Shown here piece by piece: positions 1-8,720 of a stretch of DNA of 64,000 nucleotides (within the stretch, counting starts at the first letter, position 1; each line of letters starts with the position of its first letter). This DNA comes from Nonomuraea antri (GTDB taxonomy: Bacteria > Actinomycetota > Actinomycetes > Streptosporangiales > Streptosporangiaceae), in assembly GCF_013283785.1 (NCBI RefSeq), contig NZ_JABCPZ010000002.1:62001-126000 (forward strand). The letters are read 5' to 3'. Made by a program: the position numbers and the translations under genes. Under the pieces are notes generated by a model. That model was not told where the DNA came from and did not search any database. It saw only the letters and a list, made by a program, of their open reading frames with translations.

Positions 1-2
1 GC

Positions 3-242
3 TACCGCAACCTGCTGCTCGACGCGGGCTTCAGAGACGTCGAGTGCGAGGTGACGACCGCGGTGTTCACCGACGGCGTGATGCTGCCCCTGCTGTCGAA
101 CCTGGCCGAGAACGCCCGCGCGGCCGGCGCGATCACCGCGGCCCAGGCCGAGAACTGGATCGACGACCAGCGGCGCAGGGCGGCCGACGGCCGGCTGTTC
201 CTGGCGCTGCCGATCTTCACCGCGGCCGGCCGGAAGCCCTGA
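3..242 (+). CDS. C-terminal end of a SAM-dependent methyltransferase (5' end outside window)
   Basis: The window opens inside this frame, which reads through base 1 and stops at a TGA at 240-242. About 79 residues are visible. The pattern (LLLDAGF followed by a cysteine/valine-rich strand, a helix ending ITAAQAENWIDDQRRR, and a final strand LFLALPIFTAAGRKP) resembles the C-terminal region of class I (UbiE-like) methyltransferases, where the last strand closes the sheet. The SAM-binding motifs lie upstream and cannot be seen, so the assignment rests on tail similarity only. The 3' end overlaps the convergent GH15 gene by 26 bp. Confidence 0.55.
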   Translation, partial: YRNLLLDAGFRDVECEVTTAVFTDGVMLPLLSNLAENARAAGAITAAQAENWIDDQRRRAADGRLFLALPIFTAAGRKP

Positions 243-2022
243 CCCGCGCGGCCGCCGCGCTCCACGGCTGGGAGAGCGCGCGGGCCGCGTGGATCAGCGG
301 CACGTGGCTGAAGGCCTGCGGGAAGTTGCCCACCAGGCGGCCGTACCTGGGGTCGTACTCCTCAGCCAGCAGCCCCAGGTCGTTGCGCAGGCTCAGCAGC
401 CGCTCGAACAGCTCCTCGGCCTCCTGCCTGCGCCCCTGCATCGCCATCACCTCCACCAGCCAGAAGCTGCACGCCAGGAACGCGCCCTCGCCGCCGGGCA
501 GGCCGTCGACGTCGTTGTCGGCGGCCATCGGGTAACGCAGCACGAACCCGTCGGACATCAGCTCCTTCTCGATCGCCGCCACCGTGCCGACGATGCGCGG
601 GTCGTCGGGCGGCAGGAAGCCGACGACCGGCATCATCAGCAGCGCCGCGTCGAGCTCGGACGAGCCGTAGGACTGGGTGAAGGTGTTGCGCGCCGGGTCG
701 TAGCCCTTCTCGCAGATCTCGGCGTGCACCACGTCGCGCAGCGTGCGCCACTTGTCGACCGGGCCGGACCTGCCGAAGCTCTCGACGTACTTGACGCCCC
801 GGTCGAGCGCCGCCCAGCACATCATCTTGGAGTGCACGAAGTGCCTGCGCGGGCCGCGGACCTCCCACAGGCCCTCGTCGGGCTCGTCCCAGTGGCTCTC
901 CACGTAGTCGAGCAGCTTGCGCTGGATGGACCAGGCCCGCTCGTCGGCCGACAGTCCGCGGGCGCGGGCGACGTAGAGACAGTTCATCACCTCGCCGTAC
1001 ACGTCGAGCTGGAGCTGCTTGACGGCCTCGTTGCCGATCCTGACCGGGCGGGAGTCCTCGTAGCCGTCGAGCCAGTCGAGCAGCAGCTCGGGCAGGCGGC
1101 GTTCGCCGGCCACGCCGTACATGATCTGCAGGTCCTGGGGGCGGCCGGCGATGGCGCGCAGCAGCCAGGCGCGCCAGTCGGCCGCCTCGTCCAGGTAGCC
1201 TGCGCCGATCAGCGCGTCGAGCGTCATGGTGGCGTCGCGCAGCCAGCAGAAGCGGTAGTCCCAGTTGCGCACGCCGCCCAGGTCCTCGGGGATGGACGTG
1301 GTCGGTGCGGCCACGATGCCGCCGGTCGGCGCGTACGTCAGGGCCTTGAGCGTGATCAGCGAGCGGACCACCGCGTCCCGGTACGGCCCCTGGTAGGTGC
1401 AGCGCGACACCCACTCGGCCCACATGGCCTCGGTCTCGGCGAGCTGGTTCTCGCAGTGGATCTGCTTGGGCATCGGCTCGTGCGAGGGGTGCCAGGTGAA
1501 CACGAACGGCAGCCGGTCGCCCTCCTGCACGGTGAACGTGGCCCGGTGCGCGTAGTCGCCGCCCTTGAGCGGGACTGGGGAGTGCAGCCACACCGAGTCG
1601 GGGCCGCCGACGGCCTGCAGATGGCCGTCGGTGCGGCGGACCCAGGGCACGATCCTGCCGTAGTCGAAGCGCACCCGCAGCTGCGTGGAGACCTCGACCG
1701 TGCCGGAGACGCCCTCGACGATGCGCACCACGTCGGGGTTCCTGTCGCGCGGCGGCATGAAGTCGATCACCCGGACGGTGCCCGTGGGGGTGTCCCACTC
1801 GCTCTCCAGGATGAGTGTCTCCGGCCGGTACCTGCGACGGTCGGCCGGCCGCCGGCCGCTGGGGCCGAGCCACCAGTGGCCGTTGCGTTCGCTGCCGAGC
1901 AGCGCCGCGAAACACGCGGGGGAGTCGAACCTGGGCAGGCACAGCCAGTCGATGGATCCATCCCTGGCCACCAGCGCCGCCGACTGCATGTCTCCGATGA
2001 GCGCGTAGTCCTCGATCCGCAT
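217..2022 (-). CDS. Glycoside hydrolase family 15 protein (glucoamylase/trehalase-like)
   Basis: A 601-residue protein, full length for the bacterial GH15 family, which hydrolyses alpha-glucosidic bonds; mycobacterial members act on trehalose. It starts MRIEDYALIGDM, the usual beginning of the N-terminal beta-sandwich domain. The (alpha/alpha)6 catalytic barrel follows, with NWDYRFCWLRDA at residues 253-264 and GLWEVRG at 384-390; the Glu in the latter is the expected general acid. A second acidic motif, LAEEYDP, near residue 570 fits the catalytic base. There is no signal peptide, so it is probably cytoplasmic. It is transcribed alone and ends 26 bp inside the convergent methyltransferase. 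Substrate (trehalose, glycogen or a maltooligosaccharide) cannot be decided from the sequence. Confidence 0.9.
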   Translation of the reverse strand: MRIEDYALIGDMQSAALVARDGSIDWLCLPRFDSPACFAALLGSERNGHWWLGPSGRRPADRRRYRPETLILESEWDTPTGTVRVIDFMPPRDRNPDVVRIVEGVSGTVEVSTQLRVRFDYGRIVPWVRRTDGHLQAVGGPDSVWLHSPVPLKGGDYAHRATFTVQEGDRLPFVFTWHPSHEPMPKQIHCENQLAETEAMWAEWVSRCTYQGPYRDAVVRSLITLKALTYAPTGGIVAAPTTSIPEDLGGVRNWDYRFCWLRDATMTLDALIGAGYLDEAADWRAWLLRAIAGRPQDLQIMYGVAGERRLPELLLDWLDGYEDSRPVRIGNEAVKQLQLDVYGEVMNCLYVARARGLSADERAWSIQRKLLDYVESHWDEPDEGLWEVRGPRRHFVHSKMMCWAALDRGVKYVESFGRSGPVDKWRTLRDVVHAEICEKGYDPARNTFTQSYGSSELDAALLMMPVVGFLPPDDPRIVGTVAAIEKELMSDGFVLRYPMAADNDVDGLPGGEGAFLACSFWLVEVMAMQGRRQEAEELFERLLSLRNDLGLLAEEYDPRYGRLVGNFPQAFSHVPLIHAARALSQPWSAAAARVRASGRPR

Positions 2023-2103
2023 GCCACCGACGCTACTGCCCGAGTGGCGATCCCGCCGCCGAGACCGGGCACGTCGCGTCGGGCCCGGGCGCGGCGGACG
2101 GGA

Positions 2104-2706
2104 TCACGTCAGCGGGAACCAGCGGGTGAACATCTGCGTGAGCGGGCCGATGGCCAGCGCGAACACCAGCGTGCCGATGCCGACCATGCCGCCGAGCAGC
2201 CACCCGGCGGCCAGGACGGTGGCCTCGATGAGGAAGCGGCTCAGCCGCACCGACAGGCCGAGCCGCACCAGCCCGGTCATGATCCCGTCACGCGGCCCCG
2301 GCCCCAGGCCCGCGCCGATGTAGAGCACGGTGGCCAGCGCGATCGACACCACCCCGAGCGCCACGTACGACGACTGCACCACCAGGTGGGTCGGCGTGGG
2401 CAGGATCGCGATGGCGGCGTCGGCGAACAGGCCGAGGAACACCACGTTGCTGATCGTGCCCAGGCCGGGCTTCTGCTTCAGCGGGATCCACAGCAGCATC
2501 ACCAGCGCGCCGACGGCGATGATGATCGTGCCGATGGTCACCCCGGCCCTGATCGCCAGGCCCTGGTGGAAGACGTCCCAGGGGTCGTTGCCCAGTCCCG
2601 ATTCGATCTGCAGGCCGATGCCGGTGCCGTACAGCGCGAGGCCGCCGTAGAGACGCACGAGACGGGCGGGCAGGGAGGTCGGTCGAGGGACTGTCGTTTC
2701 GCTCAT
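2104..2706 (-). CDS. YczE/YyaS/YitT-family integral membrane protein
   Basis: About 200 residues with five to six hydrophobic segments and the family-typical GLGNDPWDVFHQG loop near the first membrane helix, plus GAGLGPGPRDG in the middle. The start at 2706 (MSETTV) was chosen because GAGG lies about 7 bases upstream; an in-frame ATG at 2730 would add eight residues. YczE-type proteins are widespread but their transport or regulatory role is unsettled. The divergent neighbour is a MocR-family regulator, and the pairing YczR (MocR) with YczE is a known arrangement, so this gene is likely the regulator's target. See the repeat-rich operator between the two genes. Confidence 0.85.
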   Translation of the reverse strand: MSETTVPRPTSLPARLVRLYGGLALYGTGIGLQIESGLGNDPWDVFHQGLAIRAGVTIGTIIIAVGALVMLLWIPLKQKPGLGTISNVVFLGLFADAAIAILPTPTHLVVQSSYVALGVVSIALATVLYIGAGLGPGPRDGIMTGLVRLGLSVRLSRFLIEATVLAAGWLLGGMVGIGTLVFALAIGPLTQMFTRWFPLT

Positions 2707-2772
2707 AGTGGCCTCATGGTGGCAGGCCAATGACTTGCCAAAACAGAGCCAATCACGAAAAGTGGCCTTATG
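2707..2772. promoter_or_regulatory. Divergent promoter/operator with phased direct repeats
   Basis: Between the divergent yczE-like and mocR-like starts. GCCAA occurs at 2726, 2737 and 2748, exactly 11 bp apart, so on one DNA face; the outer two extend to GCCAATGAC and GCCAATCAC. A second direct repeat, AGTGGCCTCATG at 2707-2718 and AGTGGCCTTATG at 2761-2772, abuts both start codons. Direct repeats are the usual binding sites of MocR-family regulators; that this MocR binds here is inference. Confidence 0.6.
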
Positions 2773-4200
2773 AGGTTTTTGTCAGCGATGCAGGTGGCCA
2801 GGCTCGTCGACGTCGATCCGGCCGCCCGGCCGTACTACCGGGCGCTGGCCGACGCAGTCCGCGCGCTGATCATGGACGGCCAGATCCCGGTACGCGTCCG
2901 CATGCCGGCCGAACGCCACCTGGCCGAGACGCTGAAGGTCAGCCGCACCACCGTGACCTCGGCCTACGACCTGCTGCGCGAACGAGGCTACCTGGAGAGC
3001 AGGCAGGGCTCGGGCAGCTGGACCGCGCTGCCCGACCCGGCCATGGCCGCCGACAACCCGTGGCTGTCCACCGGCGGCGACGGCCTGACCCAGCTGCACT
3101 GCGCCGCGCCGCCCGCGCCTGCCGTGCTGCGCGAGGTGATGCTGGAGGCGGTCGACGACCTGCCCAGATACGGCATGGGCAACGGCTACGACCCGATGGG
3201 CCTGCCGGTGCTCAGGGAACGTATCGCCGCTCACTACACCGCGCGCGGCCTGGCCACCACGCCCGAGCAGATCCTCGTCACCACCGGCTCGCAGCACGCC
3301 ATCCAGCTCGTGCTCGGCCTGCTGATCGGGCCCGGCGACCCGGTGCTGGTGGAGTCGCCGACCTACCCGCACGCCATCGACGTCGCACGCCAGCGCGGCG
3401 CGAAGATCGTGCCCGTCGGCATCTCGCACGAGGGCTGGCAGGCCGACCTGGTCTCCTGCGCCATGCGGCAGTCCGCGGCCCGCCTGGCGTACCTGATGCC
3501 CGACTTCCAGAACCCCACGGGCGCCCTCATGGACGACGCCACCCGCGCCGCCATCACCGGCGCCGCCCGGCGCGCCGACACGCTGCTGCTCATCGACGAG
3601 ACCTGGAGCGAACTGGCGCTGGAGGAGGTGCCGCGCACCGCCGCGATGGCCGCCTTCGACACCGACAGCCGGGTCATCAGCGTCGGCTCGGCGTCGAAGC
3701 TGTGGTGGGGCGGCCTGCGCATCGGCTGGATCCGCACCACCGCCGCGCTGGCCCGCCGCCTTGCCGTGCACCGCTCCGCCGTCGACATCGCCAGCCCGGT
3801 GCTGGAACAGCTCGTGGTCGCGCGCCTGTTCGACCGCCTGGAGGAGACCAGGGCCGAGCGCCGCCGCACCCTGCGCGCCTCGCGCGACGCGCTGGTCGCC
3901 GCGCTGCGCACGCACCTGCCCGAGTGGACGTTCACGATCCCGCGCGGCGGCGGCACGCTCTGGGTCCGCCTGGACGGCCCCGGCGCCACCCCGCTCGCCG
4001 AGGCCGCGGCCGGCCACGGGGTACGCCTCGCGCCCGGCCCCTGGTTCGGCCTGGAGGGCACGCTGGAGGGTTACCTGCGGCTGCCGTACACGCAGCCGCC
4101 CCAGGTCCTGGCCGAGGCGGTGGAGCGCATCGCCACGGCCAGGCGGCTCGGCCCGGTGCCCGGACTGCGTCCGCCGGAGCCGCTGATCCCGATGGTGTGA
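2770..4200 (+). CDS. MocR/YczR-family transcriptional regulator (GntR wHTH + aminotransferase-like domain)
   Basis: 476 residues, the usual MocR length. Residues about 18-85 form a GntR winged helix (PYYRALADAVR, MPAERHLAETLKVSRTTV, YDLLRERGYLESR). A fold-type I aminotransferase-like domain follows, with TTGSQHAIQLV, LMPDFQNPTG, LIDETWSEL and the PLP lysine (Lys310) in GSASKLWWGGLRIGW. Such proteins use PLP or a PLP-linked ligand as effector. The gene faces the YczE-family gene across a 63-bp gap full of direct repeats, matching the YczR-YczE pair known in other bacteria. It ends in a hairpin shared with the convergent TRIC gene. Confidence 0.92.
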   Translation: MRFLSAMQVARLVDVDPAARPYYRALADAVRALIMDGQIPVRVRMPAERHLAETLKVSRTTVTSAYDLLRERGYLESRQGSGSWTALPDPAMAADNPWLSTGGDGLTQLHCAAPPAPAVLREVMLEAVDDLPRYGMGNGYDPMGLPVLRERIAAHYTARGLATTPEQILVTTGSQHAIQLVLGLLIGPGDPVLVESPTYPHAIDVARQRGAKIVPVGISHEGWQADLVSCAMRQSAARLAYLMPDFQNPTGALMDDATRAAITGAARRADTLLLIDETWSELALEEVPRTAAMAAFDTDSRVISVGSASKLWWGGLRIGWIRTTAALARRLAVHRSAVDIASPVLEQLVVARLFDRLEETRAERRRTLRASRDALVAALRTHLPEWTFTIPRGGGTLWVRLDGPGATPLAEAAAGHGVRLAPGPWFGLEGTLEGYLRLPYTQPPQVLAEAVERIATARRLGPVPGLRPPEPLIPMV

Positions 4201-4211
4201 GCCAGGGCGCG

Positions 4212-4238
4212 CCGCGGGCTCATTCGGTGAGCCCGCGG
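4212..4238. terminator. Bidirectional hairpin terminator between mocR-like and TRIC genes
   Basis: Perfect 11-bp stem, CCGCGGGCTCA at 4212-4222 and its complement at 4228-4238, with the 5-nt loop TTCGG. It lies in the 20-bp gap between two convergent genes and includes the stop codon of the TRIC gene. No T-tract follows, as usual in high-GC actinomycetes. Confidence 0.7.
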
Positions 4239-4831
4239 GCCAGCGGCGCGCGCCAGTTGCGGCGCATGGCGGCCAGGCGCAGCCCGAAGGCCAGCACGGC
4301 GGCGGCCAGCGTGGCCGGCCAGCCGTGCAGCCCGAACGCCGACGACAACCAGGCCATCACGGCCGAGCCGAGCGTGGCGGGGACGGCGTAGAGCTGCCGG
4401 TCGTAGAGCAGCGTCGGGATCTCTCCGGCCAGGATGTCGCGCAGCATGCCGCCGCCGACCGCCGTGGTGACGCCGAGCAGCGTGGCGTGCAGCGGGCTCA
4501 GCCCGTAGTCGAGCGCCTTCTCGGTGCCGACCGCGCAGAACAGGCCGAGCCCGGCCGCGTCCAGCACCAGGATGGCCGGCATCACCCTGGCCACGTGCGG
4601 ATGCCAGAAGAAGACGATCACCGTCGCGACCACCGGCACCAGGACGTAGCCCAGGCTCTGGAACGCGGCGGGCCGGACGTTGAGAATCAGGTCGCGCACG
4701 ATGCCGCCGCCGAGCGCGGTGATCTCGGCGAGCACCGCCATCCCGACCACGTCGAGCCGTTTGCGTACGCCCATGAGCGCGCCGGACAGAGCGAAGACGA
4801 AGATGCCGACGAGGTCGAGGAGTTCAGACAC
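4220..4831 (-). CDS. Trimeric intracellular cation (TRIC) channel family protein
   Basis: 203 residues in a two-fold repeated membrane unit of about three helices, the architecture of bacterial TRIC/UPF0126 proteins. Each repeat carries a glycine-rich kink: GGGIVRD near residue 41 and GGGMLRDIL near residue 127. The start SGALMGVRKR is typical of the family. Bacterial TRIC proteins form homotrimeric potassium-permeable channels. The stop codon sits within the hairpin shared with the MocR gene, and the start lies 10 bp from the end of the upstream POT transporter gene, so the two may be cotranscribed. Confidence 0.9.
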   Translation of the reverse strand: MSELLDLVGIFVFALSGALMGVRKRLDVVGMAVLAEITALGGGIVRDLILNVRPAAFQSLGYVLVPVVATVIVFFWHPHVARVMPAILVLDAAGLGLFCAVGTEKALDYGLSPLHATLLGVTTAVGGGMLRDILAGEIPTLLYDRQLYAVPATLGSAVMAWLSSAFGLHGWPATLAAAVLAFGLRLAAMRRNWRAPLARGLTE

Positions 4832-4840
4832 GGAAGATTT

Positions 4841-6337
4841 TTACCGGATGGGCGGCATCGGGTGTTCGGGGGCGTGGTGCTCGGCCATCATCACCCGCAG
4901 CTTGCGGGTGAACATGAACAGCGCGAGCCCGGCCACCACCGCCATCGCGGCCAGCAGCAGGTAGTACATCGGCTCCGAAAGCACCGTGTTGAGCCGCCCG
5001 GTCTGCCCGCCGACCGCGTCGCCCACCGCCACCGCGATGAACCAGACGCCCAGCATCTGCCCCTTGAACGCCTGCGGCGCCAGCTTGGTGGTGACCGAGA
5101 GCCCCACCGGGCTCAGCGCCAGCTCGCCGAACACCTGGATCAGATAGACCAGCACCAGCCACCAGACCGACACCTTGCCGCCCTGCGCCAGGTTCGCCGC
5201 GATCGCCATGACCACGAAGCTCAGCGCCACCATGATCAGCGCGAAGCCGAACTTCTGCGGCGTGCTCACCCGGTTGCCCAGCTTCACCCACAACCAGGCG
5301 AAGACCGGCACGAAGATCATGATGAACAGCGGGTTGAACGACTGGGTGGTGGCGGGCGTGATGGTCAGGCCGAACAGGTTCAGCTCGGTGTGGTTCTTGG
5401 CGAAGAAGAGCAGCTTGCTGGGCGCCAGGTCGTAGATCATCCAGAAGATCGCGGCGGCGATGAACAGCCAGATGTAGGCCTTCATCTTGATCCGCTCGTC
5501 CTCGGTGAGATCGTGGCTGCCCCTGAGCACGAACGTGAAGTAGGCGATGGGCACGATCAGGATGATCACCGTCAGGACCAGCGTCAGCGCGTCGATCGTG
5601 ATCGTGCCGAGCAGCGCCCACAGCCCGAGCCCGATCGCCGCGATCGCCACGCCGAGCACCAGCAGCCGGGTGAAGTGCCTGCGCTCCAGCTGCGTCAGCC
5701 GCAGGTTCGGCGCCTCGCCGGCGCCGTGGAAGTTCTTGCGGCCCAGGGCGTACTGGATCAGGCCCAGCGCCATGCCGACCGCGGCCGCGCCGAAGCCCAG
5801 GTGCCAGCGGTCGCCGTCGGCCAGCCAGCCCACCACCAGCGGCGCGATGAACGCGCCCAGGTTGATGCCGAGGTAGAACAGCGAGAACCCGGCGTCTCTG
5901 CGGCCGTCGTCCTCGGCCGGGTAGAGCTTGCCGACCATGACCGAGATGTTCGGCTTGAGCAGGCCGGTGCCGACGATGATCAGGCCCAGCCCGAGCCAGA
6001 TGAAGAACGCGCCGCGCACCGGGATCGCCATGCTGATGTGGCCGCACATGATGACGAAGCCGCCCCACAGCACCGAGCGGCGCGCGCCGAGAATGCGGTC
6101 GGCGACCCAGCCGCCGGGCAGCGCCACCAGGTAGATCAGCGCGCCGTAGACGCCGACGACGGCCTGCGCGGTCGTCTCGGTCATGCCCAGGCCCTGCTGG
6201 GCGGGGGAGGCGGCCATGAACGTGGCCAGGATGGCCCGCAGCCCGTACCAGCTGAACCGCTCCCACATCTCGGTGCCGAACAGCGTGGCCAGGCCCCACG
6301 GGTGGCCGAAGAACGTCCTGCCGCCGCCGTTGTTCAT
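4841..6337 (-). CDS. POT/PTR2-family proton-coupled di/tripeptide transporter
   Basis: 498 residues with about 14 hydrophobic segments, typical of bacterial POT transporters in the major facilitator superfamily. The family's N-terminal ExxER motif is seen as EMWERFSWYG at residues 23-32, the proton-coupling and peptide-carboxylate site. A second POT signature appears near residue 150-180 (FSLFYLGINLGAFIAPLVVGW). The ATG at 6337 follows a run of six G bases acting as ribosome binding site. It imports short peptides driven by the proton gradient. The downstream TRIC gene starts 10 bp after its stop. Confidence 0.93.
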   Translation of the reverse strand: MNNGGGRTFFGHPWGLATLFGTEMWERFSWYGLRAILATFMAASPAQQGLGMTETTAQAVVGVYGALIYLVALPGGWVADRILGARRSVLWGGFVIMCGHISMAIPVRGAFFIWLGLGLIIVGTGLLKPNISVMVGKLYPAEDDGRRDAGFSLFYLGINLGAFIAPLVVGWLADGDRWHLGFGAAAVGMALGLIQYALGRKNFHGAGEAPNLRLTQLERRHFTRLLVLGVAIAAIGLGLWALLGTITIDALTLVLTVIILIVPIAYFTFVLRGSHDLTEDERIKMKAYIWLFIAAAIFWMIYDLAPSKLLFFAKNHTELNLFGLTITPATTQSFNPLFIMIFVPVFAWLWVKLGNRVSTPQKFGFALIMVALSFVVMAIAANLAQGGKVSVWWLVLVYLIQVFGELALSPVGLSVTTKLAPQAFKGQMLGVWFIAVAVGDAVGGQTGRLNTVLSEPMYYLLLAAMAVVAGLALFMFTRKLRVMMAEHHAPEHPMPPIR

Positions 6338-6392
6338 GCGTACCCCCCGACGACACGAAGTGCGATGGAATCATCACTCTACGTGAAACTTG

Positions 6393-6402
6393 TCGTATAC
6401 GA
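6393..6402. promoter_or_regulatory. Short AT-containing palindrome upstream of POT transporter
   Basis: TCGTATACGA is a perfect 10-bp dyad in the divergent region between the POT gene (start 6337) and the proline-rich secreted protein (start about 6513). It lies in a locally AT-richer stretch. A regulator site is plausible but unsupported by any second copy in the window. Confidence 0.3.
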
Positions 6403-6512
6403 TCCGCTGGGGCGTGCCGCTACCCGTGCGCCGGGCGGTGATGCGCGGTTTTGCCAATCGGGGCGTGTGTCGGGGTCCTGGTCATTACCGGGTGGTTCCT
6501 ACCGTCTCGATC

Positions 6513-7910
6513 ATGACCGGAAGACTTCTTCTCGTCTCGCTCGCGGCAGGCTCGCTCACGGCGCCCGTGCCTGCGCCTCCCGCCGCGACCGAGCTCGCCA
6601 TCCGCCAAATCACCGTACGACCGGCGAGTCCCGTGGTCGGGGCGGATTCCTCGGTGCGGCTGGTGATCGACGTGATCGCCAGGGGAGTGCAGGGCAAGAA
6701 CGGCGTCACCGTGAAGGTGGAGCCGGGCGCCCCGCCCGGGCCGGTGCTCCAGCCGCCGCAGGACCCGCAGGTGCCGCAGGACCCGCAAGTTCCGCAGGAC
6801 CCGCAGATTCCGGAGGTTCCGCAGGACCCGCAGGTGCCGCCGCAGGACCCTCGGGTTTCGCAGGATCCGCAGGTGCCGCCGCATGACCCGCAGGTTCCGC
6901 ACGACCCGCGCGTTTCGCAGGACCCGCAGGGCCCGGAGAGCCCGCAGGATCCGCAGGTTCCGGTGCCGATTCCGGTGGGGCCCGCGGTTCCGTCGCCCCC
7001 TGGGGCGTCCGGAGCGCCGTCGCCTGAACCGCCGGGCGGGCCGTCGCCGCTGCCGTCCCCTGAGCCGTTCCCCGAACCGTCGTCGGAGCCGTCGTCTGAG
7101 CCCTCGTTCGGGCCGTCGCCTGAGCCGTCCACTGGGCCGTCGCCCGCGCTGTCGCCGTTGTTGCCGCCCGAGCCGACGGATGAGCCGTCGCCCGGCCCGG
7201 CGCCCGACCCCTCAGGGATGCCATCGGGGGTGCCGTCCGGGATGCCGTCTGGGGCGCCGTCGCCTGAGCCGTCCGGGTTCCCGTCCTGGCCGGCTCCCGG
7301 CGCGCCGTCAGAGGCGCCATCCGGTACGGCCCCGGGCGGTGTGCCCGGAGGCGCCGCGCCGCCGCCGGTGTCGTCGGCGCCGGGGCAGGCGGGTCCGGGC
7401 CTCGGAACCGTCCCGCCGAAGCTGGTGTTCCGGCTGGGCGGCCCGCTCCCGCTCAGGATGACCGACGGCTGGCAGACGTGGCGTTTCCTGCCGGACAAGA
7501 AGCTCACCCGCTTCTACCCGGCCGGCACCTGGACCGTCACCGCCACCGCCAGGGGCGCGAACGGCGCCACCGTCACCGAGTACGCCTCGTTCCAGCTCAA
7601 GAGGAGCACCCGGCTGTCGTCCGTGCGGGTGGAGAAGGCCGCGGGCGGCGTACGGGTGCGCGGCTCGCTGCGCCGGGTCGACCCGGGCGGATACATCGAC
7701 TTCGGCCCGTTCGGAAAGCAGAAGCTGGAAATCCTGTGGCGTCCGGACGCCACCGCCGAGTGGCAGCGGGCCGGTTCGGCGACCACCGACGCGGCCGGTT
7801 CCTTCGTCGGCCGGGTACAGGACCGGGCCGGCGGCCAGTGGCGCATCCGCTATCCCGGAACAGGACACTACGCCACAGACACATCGAAAGTCCTACAAAT
7901 GGCCAGATAA
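6513..7910 (+). CDS. Secreted proline-rich repeat protein with C-terminal beta-domain, unknown function
   Basis: About 465 residues from the ATG at 6513; that start gives a clean signal peptide ([21 protein letters not shown]). An upstream start at 6390 would bury it. After a strand-rich N-terminal domain ([17 protein letters not shown]), residues about 80-150 are degenerate DPQVPQ repeats. Residues about 165-280 are SPEP, SEPS and PSGMPSG repeats. From residue 300 a compact domain follows ([18 protein letters not shown] to the end) with beta-strand character and an ending similar to that of the next gene's product. The proline-rich part is probably an extended wall-spanning stalk. No LPXTG or membrane anchor is visible. 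Function is not recognised. Confidence 0.7.
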   Translation: MTGRLLLVSLAAGSLTAPVPAPPAATELAIRQITVRPASPVVGADSSVRLVIDVIARGVQGKNGVTVKVEPGAPPGPVLQPPQDPQVPQDPQVPQDPQIPEVPQDPQVPPQDPRVSQDPQVPPHDPQVPHDPRVSQDPQGPESPQDPQVPVPIPVGPAVPSPPGASGAPSPEPPGGPSPLPSPEPFPEPSSEPSSEPSFGPSPEPSTGPSPALSPLLPPEPTDEPSPGPAPDPSGMPSGVPSGMPSGAPSPEPSGFPSWPAPGAPSEAPSGTAPGGVPGGAAPPPVSSAPGQAGPGLGTVPPKLVFRLGGPLPLRMTDGWQTWRFLPDKKLTRFYPAGTWTVTATARGANGATVTEYASFQLKRSTRLSSVRVEKAAGGVRVRGSLRRVDPGGYIDFGPFGKQKLEILWRPDATAEWQRAGSATTDAAGSFVGRVQDRAGGQWRIRYPGTGHYATDTSKVLQMAR

Positions 7911-8060
7911 GGCCACAAATAAATATAAATGCGCATCATGAATAGTGCCGTTGCCGAATTGTGATCAGCATCGTGCCAACTTTTCTTTACCCTTACGCGT
8001 CATTAAGCGTTGACATGCTCCGCTTTGGAGCCTGTCCGGACGGGGAAGGATCTTCTTTTC

Positions 8061-8543
8061 ATGATGCGACGACTCGCCGCCGGAGTGGCGGCGGCCGCCC
8101 TCGGCGCCACCATGGTCGCCACCGCCGCCTCGCCGGCGCTGGCAGACCCCGATCCCGACTGGGTCGGCGGCAACACCAGCCTGCAGTTCGACGCCAACCC
8201 TGAGCCCGCCTGGCGCGGCAAGCCGATCACGCTCGAGGGCAAGCTGTCGGTGCAGTGCGACGAGGACTACATCAGCGGCTTCGTCTCGGTGCACCACGCC
8301 GACTACTGCAAGGACAACGAGCGCTGGCACCGTCTGGGCTGGAAGCGCCTGGTGGTCCTGTTCCAGGCCGACGGCAGTGGCAGGTGGGAGCACGTCGAGA
8401 CCATCAAGACCAGCCGCAGGGGCTACTTCCACACCCGCGTGCCCGCTTACACCTCGGGCACTTTCCGCGTGGTCTTCGAGGGCAGCCGTTACCTGGCTCC
8501 CTCCGAGGCCAAGGACTGGGTGAAGGTCGTCGGCCGCCACTAG
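8061..8543 (+). CDS. Small secreted protein, unknown function
   Basis: 160 residues from ATG 8061, 10 bases after the purine-rich GGGGAAGGA. A clear Sec signal peptide (MMRRLAAGVAAAALGATMVA) has a probable cleavage site after ASPALA. The mature part of about 130 residues contains two cysteines (VQCDEDY and DYCKDNE) that could form a disulfide. It ends in a strand pattern GSGRWEHVETIKTSRRGYF...SGTFRVVFEGSRYLAPS. That pattern resembles the last 60 residues of the upstream proline-rich protein, suggesting a shared Ig-like or carboxypeptidase-regulatory-like fold. I do not recognise a function. The gene has its own AT-richer leader and ends in a strong hairpin. Confidence 0.75.
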   Translation: MMRRLAAGVAAAALGATMVATAASPALADPDPDWVGGNTSLQFDANPEPAWRGKPITLEGKLSVQCDEDYISGFVSVHHADYCKDNERWHRLGWKRLVVLFQADGSGRWEHVETIKTSRRGYFHTRVPAYTSGTFRVVFEGSRYLAPSEAKDWVKVVGRH

Positions 8544-8583
8544 TCACACCCTCCGGTCCCCGGACCGGATCGGACGCACCATC

Positions 8584-8612
8584 GGACGCCCGGCCCGCGC
8601 GGCCGGGCGTCC
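8584..8612 (+). terminator. Strong hairpin terminator after small secreted protein
   Basis: Perfect 12-bp stem, GGACGCCCGGCC at 8584-8595 with its complement at 8601-8612, and a 5-nt loop CGCGC. It lies 40 bp after the stop codon at 8543 and before the convergent oxidoreductase. Confidence 0.8.
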
Positions 8613-8621
8613 GGCATGTCC

Positions 8622-8670
8622 GGCCCCTCGTGCCCGGCCCCTCGTGCCCGGCCCCTCGTGCCCGGCCCCT
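8622..8670. repeat. 15-bp tandem repeat, just over three copies
   Basis: The unit GGCCCCTCGTGCCCG repeats with a strict 15-bp period from 8622, three full copies plus a partial one. It fills the gap between the hairpin at 8584-8612 and the end of the convergent oxidoreductase gene at 8721. No gene is visible here. Confidence 0.85.
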
Positions 8671-8720
8671 CGCGACTGGCCCGGTGCCCGGCCTCCTGTG
8701 GCTGGCCCCCGCGTGCGGCC

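Noticed and set aside
289-2733. 814-codon open frame opposite the GH15 gene
   Set aside because: It runs antisense to clear GH15 and YczE genes, is extremely rich in Arg/His/Gln/Ala and has no family motifs; it is a GC-driven shadow. The same holds for the long frames opposite moaA/rtcB, HldE, MetH and the peptide-binding protein.
8622-8670. CRISPR-like array
   Set aside because: Units are directly adjacent with no spacers; this and the other arrays are plain tandem repeats.
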